Of a stretch of 64,000 nt of DNA, positions 24,102 to 35,424 are shown piece by piece (position 1 is the stretch's first letter; the number at the start of each line of letters is the position of its first letter). Source of the stretch: Batrachochytrium dendrobatidis JAM81. Its lineage: Eukaryota; Chytridiomycota; Chytridiomycetes; Rhizophydiales. The translations under genes were made by a program, and so were the position numbers. The notes under the pieces were generated by a model. The model made no database searches and had not been told where the DNA came from. It was given only the letters and a program-made list of their open reading frames with translations. Location: contig NW_006281109.1 of NCBI RefSeq assembly GCF_000203795.2, positions 258,001 to 322,000 of the forward strand, read 5' to 3'.

Positions 24102-24398
24102 ATGGACTCCTTTGCTACACTTCCAACTTCACAAAAGCTTGAATTCGCTTCCTGCACCACAAGCCGTTCATTACCAACTGACACTACTCGCAGCTCTGTT
24201 CCTCTTTCTGACTGTAAAGCCCAGCGTAGGAAACGAAAATTAGATACGACTGAGTTCGACTTGAGGGAGATGATCGTGACTGATCCATTGACGATTTTTG
24301 CTAATATAGGTACAAACAAACTGCCAATATGCACACCCATGCCTTCTCCTACGATCGAGCGACCCAAATCTACACTGCTTCCAAACCTTTCCAACTAG
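24102..24398 (+). CDS. Doubtful small ORF, 98 residues
   Basis: ATG at 24102 to TAG. The product has a basic NLS-like cluster (QRRKRKLD) and is Ser/Thr/Pro-rich, with no recognised family. A possible donor (atag followed by gtacaa at about 24309) could make it the first exon of a longer gene, but I could not find a following exon. An opposite-strand ORF of equal length covers the same bases, which weakens both. It sits in the core of the inverted repeat. Confidence 0.25.
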   Translation: MDSFATLPTSQKLEFASCTTSRSLPTDTTRSSVPLSDCKAQRRKRKLDTTEFDLREMIVTDPLTIFANIGTNKLPICTPMPSPTIERPKSTLLPNLSN

Positions 24399-24994
24399 AA
24401 TTTAATGAAGCGACTATTTATAATGACGACTATAACCGACATGAATCTCCATTTACCAATTGCAAAATCTACCCGAGTAATAAGCTCCTATGCATGTATA
24501 TTGTCCCCAAATTTTGGCGTGCAACTTATTCGCTGGTACAACTCCTAGCAAGTAGCCTTACCAGCTGGCAGCCATACATTTTTAGTCAACATTATGTATT
24601 TGATCTATACATTTGTTGGCCTCTGCCTCTACCGAGCGGCGCACTCAGCTGATATTAATTCAACGAATAACCCTTGTGGCCTTTTGCTGAGCGACTGTTT
24701 TGGGCTTCTTTCAACCAAGTGGTCAGCAGATTTGGCAGTTTAGGGCTGCTTTGCGATTGCAAAGCAGCAGCACAATGTATTGAAACCCGGAAGCTTATAC
24801 CTGTATCTGGTAAAATGAAATGTGAATGGATTAGAAAGCACCAGTTTCATGGCGAGCGATAAAGGGATGAAACGGAGATAAAATGAAAAATTCTTAGCAG
24901 CCATCACCATGTCTTATTATATGCTTGGGATGGTACTTGCATAAAGCTCATTCAACTACTTTTATGTATGGCTGGATTTGCTTTTTTGTTTGAT

Positions 24995-25454
24995 TGCTTT
25001 TTTGGTGATGCTGCAAATATTGGTAGATGATTTGTCTGTTGACTTGAATGGCATGATCATCCATCGATCGTATTTCCTGTACCATGGTGACAGTCTGGTT
25101 TGTTGACACGACTAGTTTGATGAAATATCCGCTGCTTATCTCGATTCATACAGTGTCTCATTTGGTCCAGCGGCGACTGCTTGCTGAGCTTGCTGAGCTT
25201 GGTGTTGGTTTGCTCCAACGCGGGCTTTGGCGTTTCGTATAATCGTACACTAGTCTGAAACAACTGCAATTTTACGAACCAAAAGCGTTCGCATCCGGAA
25301 TGCTGCAACAGCAATCTGCTTGATGCTATCAAAATGGCTTCGAACATGACAAAGTTGGGTTACTGAAATAAATGCTGTTTTTTGCATTTTCGTCCCTTTC
25401 ATCACGGCCGTAACCAACCGACGAAGCTGATATACCCACAGCAAAGAGGCACGT
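24995..25454 (-). repeat. Right arm of 460-bp inverted repeat
   Basis: Inverted copy of 22627-23086. The small reading frame on the minus strand here begins MAGYLLGTCLFAVGISASS, a plausible signal peptide, and continues with the same sequence as the left arm up to SKPF and a stop. The start of this reading lies just outside the arm, so the two arms have different N-termini for the same short ORF. Confidence 0.9.
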
Positions 25455-25669
25455 CCCCAGTAGATAACCAGCCATTAAAAGCTGCTTGAATCCGTTTGAC
25501 AGCACATTCAAACCGATACATCCTTAAAAAACAATCTTGTTCACTTTGGATGTTTATTATACACTCTTATTCAATGGTCCATGCATGTGAATAGATTGGT
25601 CTTCAATTCCAGTCAACCCAGTATCACGTGATATTCCCACAACTGCTTGCACAGTCATGCGTGTACGCT

Positions 25670-25677
25670 TTATATAT
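25670..25677 (+). promoter_or_regulatory. U6 TATA box (Pol III)
   Basis: ttatatat about 30 bp upstream of the U6 5' end, the spacing expected of a Pol III type 3 promoter. A perfect 12-bp palindrome, tatcacgtgata (about 25622-25633), lies 40 bp further up and is conserved in the second U6 copy; it contains an E-box CACGTG. Confidence 0.7.
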
Positions 25678-25698
25678 CAGAATTTTGCACAACCCATT

Positions 25699-25815
25699 TG
25701 AGGATTCTTCGGGACCTCATCAAAATAATTGGATACAAACAGAGAAGATTAGCATGGCTCCCTGTGCAAGGATGACACGCAAAACTTGAGTGGATTGCCC
25801 TTCTGGGCAAGTTTT
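25699..25815 (+). ncRNA. U6: U6 spliceosomal snRNA, copy 1
   Basis: Contains the nearly invariant U6 core: ACAGAGAAGATTAGCATGGC (the ACAGAG box that pairs with the 5' splice site, then AGC) and GCAAGGATGACACGCA, which includes the internal stem-loop. A 5' stem-loop (tgagg/cctca around the cttcggg loop) precedes it. After the core comes a hairpin ttgccc-ttct-gggcaa and a T7 run (25812-25818), a Pol III terminator. 5' and 3' ends are estimated from the stem and the T run. Confidence 0.95.
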
Positions 25816-25964
25816 TTTATTGGATGATTGAAACTTGATGGTAGGTCTATTGCTATGGTATATTTTAATAAAAATGCACTTGGAATGTGGCGGTGTTTTA
25901 CCTTTAACCCATCAATATTGCTTCATATCCTACACTGAATCAATCAGTAAACCATTGATTTTGA

Positions 25965-28163
25965 ATGGCACGGCTATTTAGTGTGTGTGTAGTATCCACT
26001 CTGCTTCATCAATCGGCAGTTGCACATGTAGAATCTCGTCAACAGCCACTCCAATTTAACCATGAGCACAATGCACAGACAGAGTTGCATCTTTCGGGAA
26101 GGTTTTTGCATCTGACTGATATCCACTTGGATGTGTAAGTTTGTGCAACTCATTGATATGGCATTTGTTGATTGATTTCCACATGCATTGCTCATGTAAT
26201 TTCATATGTTGCAACTTTTACAAATCCATAACAGACACTATCAAGAAGGGTCATCCGTTTCTTCAGATTGTTACTCAAAAAAAAACCTCAAGAAATCCGA
26301 CAAAGTAGCAGGATTTTATGGTGCTCCTGGGTCAAATTGCGACTCGCCTGTTGCTCTTGTTCAAGGCACCTTTCAGTTTGTAAAGCAAGTTTTGAAAAAT
26401 CCAGACCATGGAATTGATTTTGTTGTATGGACTGGCGATAATTCTCGGTATGCCACATCCCTGATTGACACGCATGCCGTTGTAATCATGAATGCAATCC
26501 TATTCCAACTCATTGTTTTTGCACCATTTACTACTTTTCATTTAGCCATGACAAAAAGAATCTAAGAATTAAAGAGGCCGAAGTTGCCGAGGCAAATCGG
26601 ATTGTTACATCGTATATTATCGATGCCTTTTCAGACCCAAAACGCCCAGGTCATGCTACAGTTCCTGTACTGGCATCTATTGGAAACAATGATATTTATC
26701 CACACAATCGACTTCGATACTCTCGAAAGGCAGATACTCCAGTTTTAAACTTTTTTGCAGATCTTTGGGCACCATTTATTCCAAAATCACAAGATGCCAC
26801 GTTCAGACGAATCGGCTCATACATGGTAGAACTCACTCCAAACAAGTTGTGGGGTGTTTCTCTCAACACGTTGTATCTGGCCAGCTTCAATGGTGCTGTT
26901 CCTGACTGTCGTCGTCGCAAATGGCCGCTTGCTTTTTATCAAACAAACTCGGCAGATAAAGTTCAATTTGATAACGACGATATAGAAACAGAAGCATCAC
27001 ATAAATTGTCAGCTGGTGATGATGTATTAAACTGGCTTGAAGTGGACGTGCTTATTCCTGCAAGGAATCGAAACATTTCGGTTTATATCTCAGGTCATGT
27101 TCCACCTAATGTAGTTAATTACGGAACAGATTGCTACTCTGAATTTTCTCGATTGACATTCAAGTATCGAGACATTATCCGAGGTCAATTCTATGGTCAT
27201 ATGAATATAGGCAAGTAGTTGTTGAATATTTTGGTGCATGCTTTGTATTTATAAGCTTGTAGCTTAAAACTGATAGAAAGGTACTGCGTGTGGATTGATG
27301 CTGACAATCTTTATCTAGATCATTTCTTCTTCACCACTCCGGATCAAGTTTTGCGTCGATACAGTTCATCCACGAGTCTGCAATCGACAGACTTGACTCG
27401 TGTCAATACTAATACTGAACTGGTTCTGTTTTCTTCAAGCAAACAGAATGATGCTGATGAAAACCAAGTAAAAGGTGTCGTCACTATCATGTCACCATCC
27501 TGGGTGATGCTATACTTTGAGTATCTGATTCTGCATTACAAAGTTGTGCAAGAAAGCAAAATCATTCCACAGCCTATTTTTGTATCACCCTCGGTCGTTC
27601 CAGTCTTTAATCCGGGTATTCGAGTATACATCTATGACGTGGTTTCTGATGGTCTTGGTGATCCGAATCTCAAAAAACGCAAGAATATTCCAGCAACGCG
27701 ATTTGGTACCTTGCTAGATTATGAGCAATACTATGCAGACTTGGAGTACTGGAATAGAGTGACTGATGTTGAGCGTGCAGCTAGTGTAGATGGTGTAATA
27801 TCTACTGCTGAAACCCCACATGACAAGTCTTTCAAACACCAGACACCTCGATCTAAATACTTGTATGAGCTCGAATATAATAGCAAAAGCCTGTATGATT
27901 TATCTGGACATGGAATTGACACGAAAGGATGGCTTGATCTTGCCAAGCGTCTTGGTGGTAGCACAGTTAGTCAACCCAAGCGACGCAAGAAATCAAAAAA
28001 GAGCACCAAGAAGTCTACTGGAGATGATCAAGATGAAACTACAAAAGACAGATGGAATCAGCAGCAGAACAGCAAGCAAAAAGAAACTCGAAATTTGCGT
28101 CGACTGTTTTTTTCTAATATGATTGTTCATCTCAAAGGACTGATTTCACCTTTTGGATTATAA
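25965..28163 (+). CDS. PPN1: Endopolyphosphatase, Ppn1-like metallophosphoesterase
   Basis: Four exons (25965-26134, 26235-26447, 26546-27210, 27319-28163) give 630 residues. The metallophosphoesterase motifs appear in order: HLTDIHLD (about 49-56), TGDNSRHD (formed across a splice), IGNNDIYPH, SGHVPP and GHMNIDHFF (formed across a GC-AG intron). The N-terminus is hydrophobic (VCVVSTLLHQSAVA), a signal or anchor as in vacuolar Ppn1. Ppn1 cleaves long inorganic polyphosphate chains in the vacuole; the wider family includes acid sphingomyelinase-like enzymes, but the C-terminal Tyr/Lys-rich region fits Ppn1. A Lys-rich run (RRKKSKKSTKK) lies near the C-terminus. The gene starts 150 bp after U6 copy 1. 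Confidence 0.9.
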
Positions 28164-28288
28164 ATAAACATTTTACGTTTTGATGATCAACAAAATTGAT
28201 AAAACAAGATTGAAATCAACGAATTGAACATTTGTAAAACATTGAGATTTTGGTCTTGTCACAACTAAAACAAATTGAGAATCATTTC

Positions 28289-31200
28289 ATGGCATCTGCA
28301 GATAACCATCAGCAGGCGTTGCTTCAGACATTGCTGACTGGATCTGTGCCAGAAAAAACAGATGCTCTCAAGGCATGTGTAGATTACATCAGCGACAATA
28401 TTCACTTCTTTGCCATCAACTTTCTGCCTGTCATTCTACCTCTTGCTAGCCAAGAATCAGATGCCAATCTTCGAATTCAACTCTTGCAAGTCATTGAAAA
28501 AGTCTGCTCTGTCTTGTCTTCTGGCTCGCAGGAAGTCAGATATCCAGGCATGCATCATCATTGAATTCTTTTGAATTTGAATGAGTCTGAATGGTCCAAC
28601 TCATTGCCAATTCTTGAATTGTTTAGTTATTGCTGGATGTATCGAGGCAGTGGCCGTCATGTTTGCAGATGAAACCATCAGTGTACGCAAGAGACTCATA
28701 TTGACACTGACAAATATGTATCCAGAAGCATTTCGGATTCTGTAAGCTATATTCTCCCATATAAACAACCGATCTGGTCGCTTGTGTTTAGTATCAATTC
28801 AACTGATTTAATTTGTTATGCAGTTGTGTAACACCTGGCGATTCAAAATACTGGCAGATCTTGTCTATCCTTAAAACCCAAATCGATGGCTTTTTTGTTC
28901 ATGAGAATGAAGGAATCCGGATTAATGCCGCTAGATATTTGTCCAAAGTAGCCATTATGCAAGCACCACCCGATGTAACAGATGTAAGTCCATTCGAGTT
29001 TTTGCTGTCTTGATTTTATTTTTTAAAATTCAGATCTGATATGCAGCTGCTAAACCCATTGTTTGCTGTTTTAGAACGACACCATCGCATCTCTTAGTCT
29101 AATACCAGCAGATCACCCATACATGAATAATCAACAACTTGTTGCTGAATCGGTTACGCTACTTGATAAATTCCTAACATTGCTTCGTGCACATGCTCAG
29201 TAAGTTTATACCTGGTTTGTTTTAATGTAATACCAATAGCCCGATTTTAACTCGGTTGATTCAATAAGAATTCAGGCCACTGGGCTCTTTACTTCTGCTA
29301 TCATCAATTGTCTACATGATATTATCATTTCTCGAAAACAATACGCACAGGCTGCTTTAAAAGTATTGCTAGAGTTTTTTAAGCAGCAACGTCCATCACA
29401 TTTAACCTCATTCCAGTACAAGAGCGTTCGTCGCACACTAAAAGTCGTGTTTTTATCTGTTTTTACAATTGCTTCACTGGAACCCATACAACCAGAGATA
29501 ATAGAGGCTTTAGAACAAATTGGTGCTAAACCATACGAAATACAAGGTCGATTGCGCCGTGCAATGAAACGAAGCATACCTGCTGATTTTGATGACGAGA
29601 TTGAAGACTGGAAAAGAGCAAGATTTGCTGTAGGCGTATTTGTGTATTGCTTATGAAGTTGTCGTGGCACATGTCAATGTTTCATGCTTACAGTATATCA
29701 ATTGGGTTTAGGTGCACGGAACTACAGAGCCTTCATACGAACAAAGAGCAGCATTTGCAGCAAATATCCTTTTGGTTGGAATTGAAAAGGTTCCACTAAT
29801 GGATGTCATTGAAACCATTATTCAAGTTGTTGGCACTCGAACTACAGAACAGTTTGAACAGGATATCCAGGTGAGAGAATCAATTGCATTCAGATGCGTG
29901 ATATGTGACTTTGTTGACTATATACTGCGGTATCTGTTTTCGGTTTTTATCTTTACTAACTAATGGTGTCGCAGATGCATTTGGAAAATGAAGCTATTAG
30001 AACTGAAAAAGAAAAGGCTGCTCAAACAGCTGTCGTTCAAGATCCTCGATTACGAGCTGCTGCAATGCAAGCTGCTACTCAGCCAGTTGTTCCAAAAGTT
30101 GATCCAGTGGCCGAGGCACTTGCTCGTCAGATTCAACAAGATACGTCTAATCTTATGGCAGAAATTCAGGTTTGCATTCAGTTGCATCAACAACAATTAC
30201 AGGTTCAAGCCGTTACACAGACTCAAGCTGGAATTCCTGGTTTTAAAGAGGAAACAGATTTGAATCATGCTGGAGGTATTGACGCTACAATGAAAGCTGG
30301 TGCTGCCATAGGATCTGGTAGTGCATTGGCACTTGAAACTTTTGTTTCGGCAGAAGAACGTAGTGAATTGGTGGTGGAAACTCTGGAGCGTATTTTTGCA
30401 ATGGAATCGCATTTTTCGATCCCTACTGCAGCAGGAGCCAAACTCCCTGCATTAATTCCTCGAGACAATAACAGTATTCTTGCCGCACGTCTGGGCTGGA
30501 TAGTAATGACCATTAGAGTAGTAACACGATCGAGTATGCAGGCAGATCGTCTTCGCCAAAAGCTTTTGGATTTTATCTTGGCAGACTTTAAAAAGCGTGT
30601 CAATATTGCAATTCTGTGGCTTCATGAGGAGCAGTTTCTAAGTCAATCTGGCAATACCGACTCTTATACAATTTGGCTCAAGAATATTCTAGATGGTCTT
30701 GCTTGTGATAGAGAGTCCCGCAATGGTAGTACGGGCACACTACAAAACCCTACATCTGATCGTATTGATACATCTGTGCGCGATAATCAATTCGAAAAAC
30801 TGCATGCAGCTTTGGATCCTGAAGACCGTGCATTTGTTCGACTTTTGATTGAATCACCAGTGTTTACAGACATTGCAATGGATCATATTTTGGCGTGCTG
30901 TGAATCATCAAACAAGTATGCTTTGCTATCTATATCTTACCGAATTTACAATCATATCCTGTGCAATTGCGTCAAATTTCTTATTTTTCTTGTCTTTTAG
31001 CATTTATCTTGGAGTCTCTGCATTAAGAGAGCTGATAAATTCTCGACCGGCCGTTCGAGACAATTGTTTGGAAAAGCTTCTCGCATACTGCATAACACCG
31101 GGTGAGCTTCTATCATGTTATAATCTGACTGATACCACGCAGCTGTATTCTTTAACTACTAAATTAATATATCTAAACGCTAGATCCACAACTTCGTTCC

Positions 31201-32877
31201 ACCTCGATTATTATTACTCGCCAGTTATTTGAAAATCACAAGCCTCTTTCTGCAACCATTTCTTCCTTTTCGCTCAAGCAGCTGGCACTACTCAAAAGTA
31301 TTCCGGAAGTTCCTGTACAAGAGGCTGATCATAAAGTTGAGGATAGCGATCAGGCCAAAACCAATACATTAGAGAATGAGTCGGCAATTGACACCAGTTT
31401 GGTTTCTCAAAAAAAGATATCTGCAGGTATACGAAAAATGCGTATTGTTTTTGTACCTTTATTTTACCTTTGTTACCAACGCTTATGTATTGAACAGAAG
31501 AACATAAAGTATGGATGGTCCAGGAAGTAGCTCGACATTTGGAGTTGTATTTGGCACTGTGTAGTTGCAAGGATGCATTACTTGACGAGTAAGTGGCATC
31601 TATATTTGTTGATGATACATCTGCAGCTACTTTCATCAAATATTACGACTCTGTTTAACTGTTTTAACCATGATTAAATTGTAGGGTGTGTTTACAACTC
31701 CATGAATTCCCTGCATATATCCAGGAAATCGTATCGCTTCAACTGGTTGGGCTTTTGCGTGCCATGTCTGTACACCCTGAGAAACTTCTTAGTCTTATAT
31801 CTACCTTTCCAGATGGAGCAGAAGTTATTTCCATTAAAGCGATTGAAGTGCTTTTGACCACCGAACATGCTGCTCTAGCAATAAAACAAGCAATAGATGC
31901 CTATATGCAACGCCAGCTGGATGCTAGATTCTTGGTTATTATTATGCCACATTTGGAGCGGGTAAGGATCCTATTATTTCAACATGATTCCTGTTTAAAG
32001 TCGACTTTTGCTTGAAAATTGAGCATTGCTAACTTTTGAATGGTTTGGATCAATTTATTGATCTAGGCGCAAATCATGAGCGAGCTGCCCAAACTCATCA
32101 TGACATTGGACGGAACCGAAAAAAATCACAACATTGTTTGTGGTGTGGTGACCCAACTTATTTCTGCCGACAACTCGCTTGCAGATGGAGAAGTTAAAAA
32201 GGCACCTCTCACTCCAGCGGAATTGCTCATCAAAATCCACCAAATTGATGATATAGTGGGACTAAAGCGTTGTGTAGAAGGTATCAAGTTTGATTTTTGT
32301 ACTAAACATCTGATGGGTTTATTCTCAACATCTGTTTTTTCTATTTTAGCTACTTCGATTTGTTTTGAAATGCCTGATTTGTTTAAGCAAGAAGTTCTTG
32401 CTGTTACTTTACAACATCTTGCCGATCTGCCTACCTTGCCCATTCTGTTTATGCGTACTGCCATTCAAAGTCTTGGTGCTTACAAGGGACTTGTCAGTTT
32501 TGTAAATAACATTCTTGGGAGGCTAGTTGGAAAACGAATATGGGCCAATACACAAGTTTGGCAAGGATTTATTCGATGCTGCACGGTAAACCCATTGTTT
32601 TAAATAACGGTTGATGCCAATGATACAGTGTGCTGATTTAGATGATTCGTATTAACTGTTTGCACAACCATTGTATTGGGGTTGACAGATTATGTTTCCA
32701 TCGTCCATTTCCATCATTTTAGCACTTCCTAAAACACAAGCGTTGGACTTGATTGACAAATCACCTAACCTTCGTCATGCACTTCAAGAGTATTTAGGTC
32801 AACTATCGACTCAGCAACGCGCTCGACGTGATTTTGTTGTTCTTGGTCAATTACTAAATGAAATCACTGCTAAATAA
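28289..32877 (+). CDS. PTA1: Symplekin/Pta1, mRNA 3'-end processing scaffold
   Basis: Fourteen exons (28289-28547, 28627-28741, 28824-28983, 29075-29199, 29269-29629, 29712-29870, 29975-30915, 31001-31101, 31184-31426, 31498-31588, 31685-31961, 32067-32280, 32350-32585, 32689-32877) give 1156 residues in frame. The N-terminal 400 residues are HEAT-like helices, as in symplekin. The C-terminal domain is diagnostic: PLTPAELLIKIHQID, FKQEVLAVTLQHLAD, LFMRTAIQSLGAY and VWQGFIRCC. Symplekin bridges the CPSF core, CstF and histone pre-mRNA cleavage factors in the nucleus. The first intron appears to use a GC donor, and intron 32281-32349 is a stop-free multiple of three. The start is the ATG at 28289. 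Confidence 0.93.
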
Positions 32878-33241
32878 TGTCTTTGATCGTATCTAACAGA
32901 CTTTGTTGAAATCATTGGGATTGTTTATTTGTGTATGCAGTGTGTACCTGTTTTTCTTCGGTTGAGATGTGTTTGTAGATTGGATTCAGGGATCGTTGTT
33001 TGAGTAGTTTTTGCAACTTTTTATCACGCATTCACGTCATTGTGTTCAACTAGAATGTATGGGATTTAAAATATACGAATGAGGTAGTCAAAGGTAGTGT
33101 GACTGAAACATGATTGAGCAAGTTTTGGTTTTTTAAAGCTTGGTCGACCATGAGATCGCTTATTGTGCAGTACCCATCTTCAATCATGGCAAGATCGGGT
33201 TAAAACATGGTATACATGTATAATATGATGAAACATGGCAT
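32878..33241. other. Convergent-gene spacer
   Basis: About 360 bp between the 3' ends of the symplekin and CaMK genes. No ORF, RNA gene or repeat stands out; presumably the two 3' UTRs. Confidence 0.4.
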
Positions 33242-35303
33242 TTATTTCAGAGGCTCGGTAGTAGCATTGCCCGAATTGCAATTCACCATCACCATAAGTT
33301 TACCATCTACAAGAGGATCTTCTTTTGGACGGATATCGCTCATACTCCATGGAACAGAGCCACTATTAGGCAAGGGTTTGACTTGAGAGGCTTGCAAGCT
33401 TTTATCAGCCAATTCATGGTTGCTGAGACTCAGGTTTGACAGAGATAGAGCTTGGGGTGAACCGGGGTTGGGGTGTGCGGGTGGATCGTGAAGTTGGGTT
33501 CGGCTTGCTGATGGAGTACTAGAAAGCTTATTGATTGCTTTGACAACATCGATGGCTTTGCGGAACATGCGACGAGCATCGAATCCCTTGAGGACCTGTG
33601 GAAACAGATCTTTGTTGGATACATGAGTCATGGTAGGTACCTTTGCTGCTGTTGACAGCCAAGGATGTGCGAGAGCTTGTCTCGCGGTAAATCGGCGACT
33701 TGAATCAACAATCAGCAGGCCACGAATAAAATTCTTGGCATTATCTGAAATGTCTGACCAATATTCATCGTCAAACCGAAATCTTGCATTCAGGATATTC
33801 TCCATTTCCTCGTGTGTACCCTTTGTATGTAGATCGAATGGCATGTAACCACAAAGACTGACACGGGAAAAATATGGCGATGAGTCAGGATCATCAAGCC
33901 ATGACAAACACATCAATACAATAATTCTTACAGAAAGTACGTCATGACTCCAATACACCACAGATCAACAGGCTTTCCGTGGCCAGCTTTTTTCAAAATC
34001 TCTGGAGCCATATAGCCAGGGGTGCCACATGTTGTTCGCAACACATCCAGTCTGTCGGAATCAATGATTTTGGATAATCCAAAATCAGCAATCATGAGTT
34101 CGCTATTTTCGTCTTTGGTTTTGAATAGTAAATTCTCTGGCTAAAATAGGGATAAAAGTTTAGTTTAGTCCATACTAGCGTATTGCCTTTGATGCAGTGG
34201 AGAGTAGTTTTTTTTATTTGCCGCTCACCTTGATGTCACGATGAACAATATTTTGGTCATGAAGGTATGCGACAGAGTCGACAACAGTCCGTACGATATT
34301 GACAGCATCCTCTTCGTAAAACTGACCTTTCTCACAAATCCGACTAAACAGCTCGCCACCAGTACACAAATCCATGACAAAATACAGATTGTTTGGCGTC
34401 TCGAAATCTGAAAAAGGTCAACACAGATCCAGGGTATAGTTAGACACATTGATAACCACCCATCACGAGTTTAAATGGACATACAATCCCATAGCGTAAC
34501 AATGTTTTTGTGGCCTTTGGAGACTCTTTTGAGAACCTCGATTTCATTTAGAATCATGTGTTCTTTGCCTTGCATGAGCTTTTTACTGATCATTTTGACC
34601 GCAAACCGCTCACCTGTCTTCATCTGTTTGCAAATGAAAATTCATTGTTGAATACAACAGCAGATACGAATGGTAAGCAAGCCATTACTAATTGGTCGAG
34701 ATCAGCAAGGCGGTGTTGAGGCTGAAAACAACGGTCGACATCCAACATGAATTCCGCAATAGCGCAAGATTCAAATGAATGCTTGCATAAAAACAGTCGA
34801 TAGAATAGGTGGAATTCAATCTAACAAGTCCAGCTATTACCTTGACAGCTTCCTTGACAGTAGCATAGCTACCTTGACCTAGGGTTTTCCCCGTCTTGTG
34901 TGTAATCAAGACAGAAATTATAGAAAACAATAGAATAAATGATTAGTATGCTTAAGCTTGATATAATGAATCAGCCATGCAGGTGTGGAATGCAGTCTAG
35001 TGCGCAAGTCAGGGTTGTGTAGATTTTGATAATACGGCAGTCGAATTGAAGTGAATGGCCGACACAGAATCTAATTCGAGTTGATAGGATTGATATGGTT
35101 TTCATAAGACTGTATTTTTGCCATGCTGTTTGCATCAAGATTTGGTGTATGCATGCTGGCTATTTAATAAGTGTATCGCACGTCTATCTGGTGAGGATTG
35201 TAGCCAAACGTATAGCTATGGTCGATGCAAGAAATAATTTGTATAATTCACAAACATGGCTAAAGCATTGTACCTTGTATTCACAGGGAGCTAATGCAGA
35301 CAT
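33242..35303 (-). CDS. CMK1: Calcium/calmodulin-dependent protein kinase (CaMKI/Cmk type)
   Basis: Six minus-strand exons (35274-35303, 34841-34894, 34485-34623, 34229-34407, 33932-34140, 33242-33857) give 408 residues. The first exon is only 30 nt (MSALAPCEYK) and joins the glycine loop in the next: KTGKTLGQGSYATVKEA. All kinase motifs are intact: FAVKMISKK (VAIK Lys), VHRDIKPENLLF, ADFGLSKI, TCGTPGYMAPEI and CGYMPFD. After the kinase core, FDARRMFRKAIDVVKAINKL is a basic amphipathic helix like the CaMK autoinhibitory/calmodulin-binding segment. The 379-nt first intron has a tactaat branch word. U6 copy 2 lies about 190 bp upstream on the same strand. Confidence 0.93.
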
Positions 35304-35424
35304 GAGTACTATAACAGTTGGTAATACTCGATATGGGGAAAGTGCAAATCTTGCTGATTTTCTCAAATTTACAGCTGTATTTCACCTGAAAAATATATCA
35401 AGACGATTCACTAGTTGCTGCATG

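Larger units (their letters stand above)
22064..25528. other. 3.4-kb gene-poor repetitive region
   Basis: The longest stretch in the window without a convincing gene. It holds two dispersed-repeat copies (about 22106-22540 and 23225-23612), a 460-bp inverted repeat (22627-23086 and 24995-25454) and a small ORF at 24102-24398. Everything between looks like ordinary AT-rich DNA with short unsupported reading frames. The next gene-associated element is the U6 duplication beginning at about 25529. Confidence 0.6.
25529..25887 (+). repeat. 0.36-kb duplicated block carrying U6, copy 1
   Basis: Matches the reverse complement of 35425-35785 almost base for base, from aaacaatcttgttcactttg to cacttggaatg. 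The block covers the U6 transcribed region, its TATA region, about 150 bp upstream and about 70 bp downstream. Confidence 0.9.

Noticed and set aside
24089..24394. 101-codon minus ORF in the inverted-repeat core
   Set aside because: No ATG context, domain or partner exon; it mirrors the doubtful plus-strand ORF at 24102.
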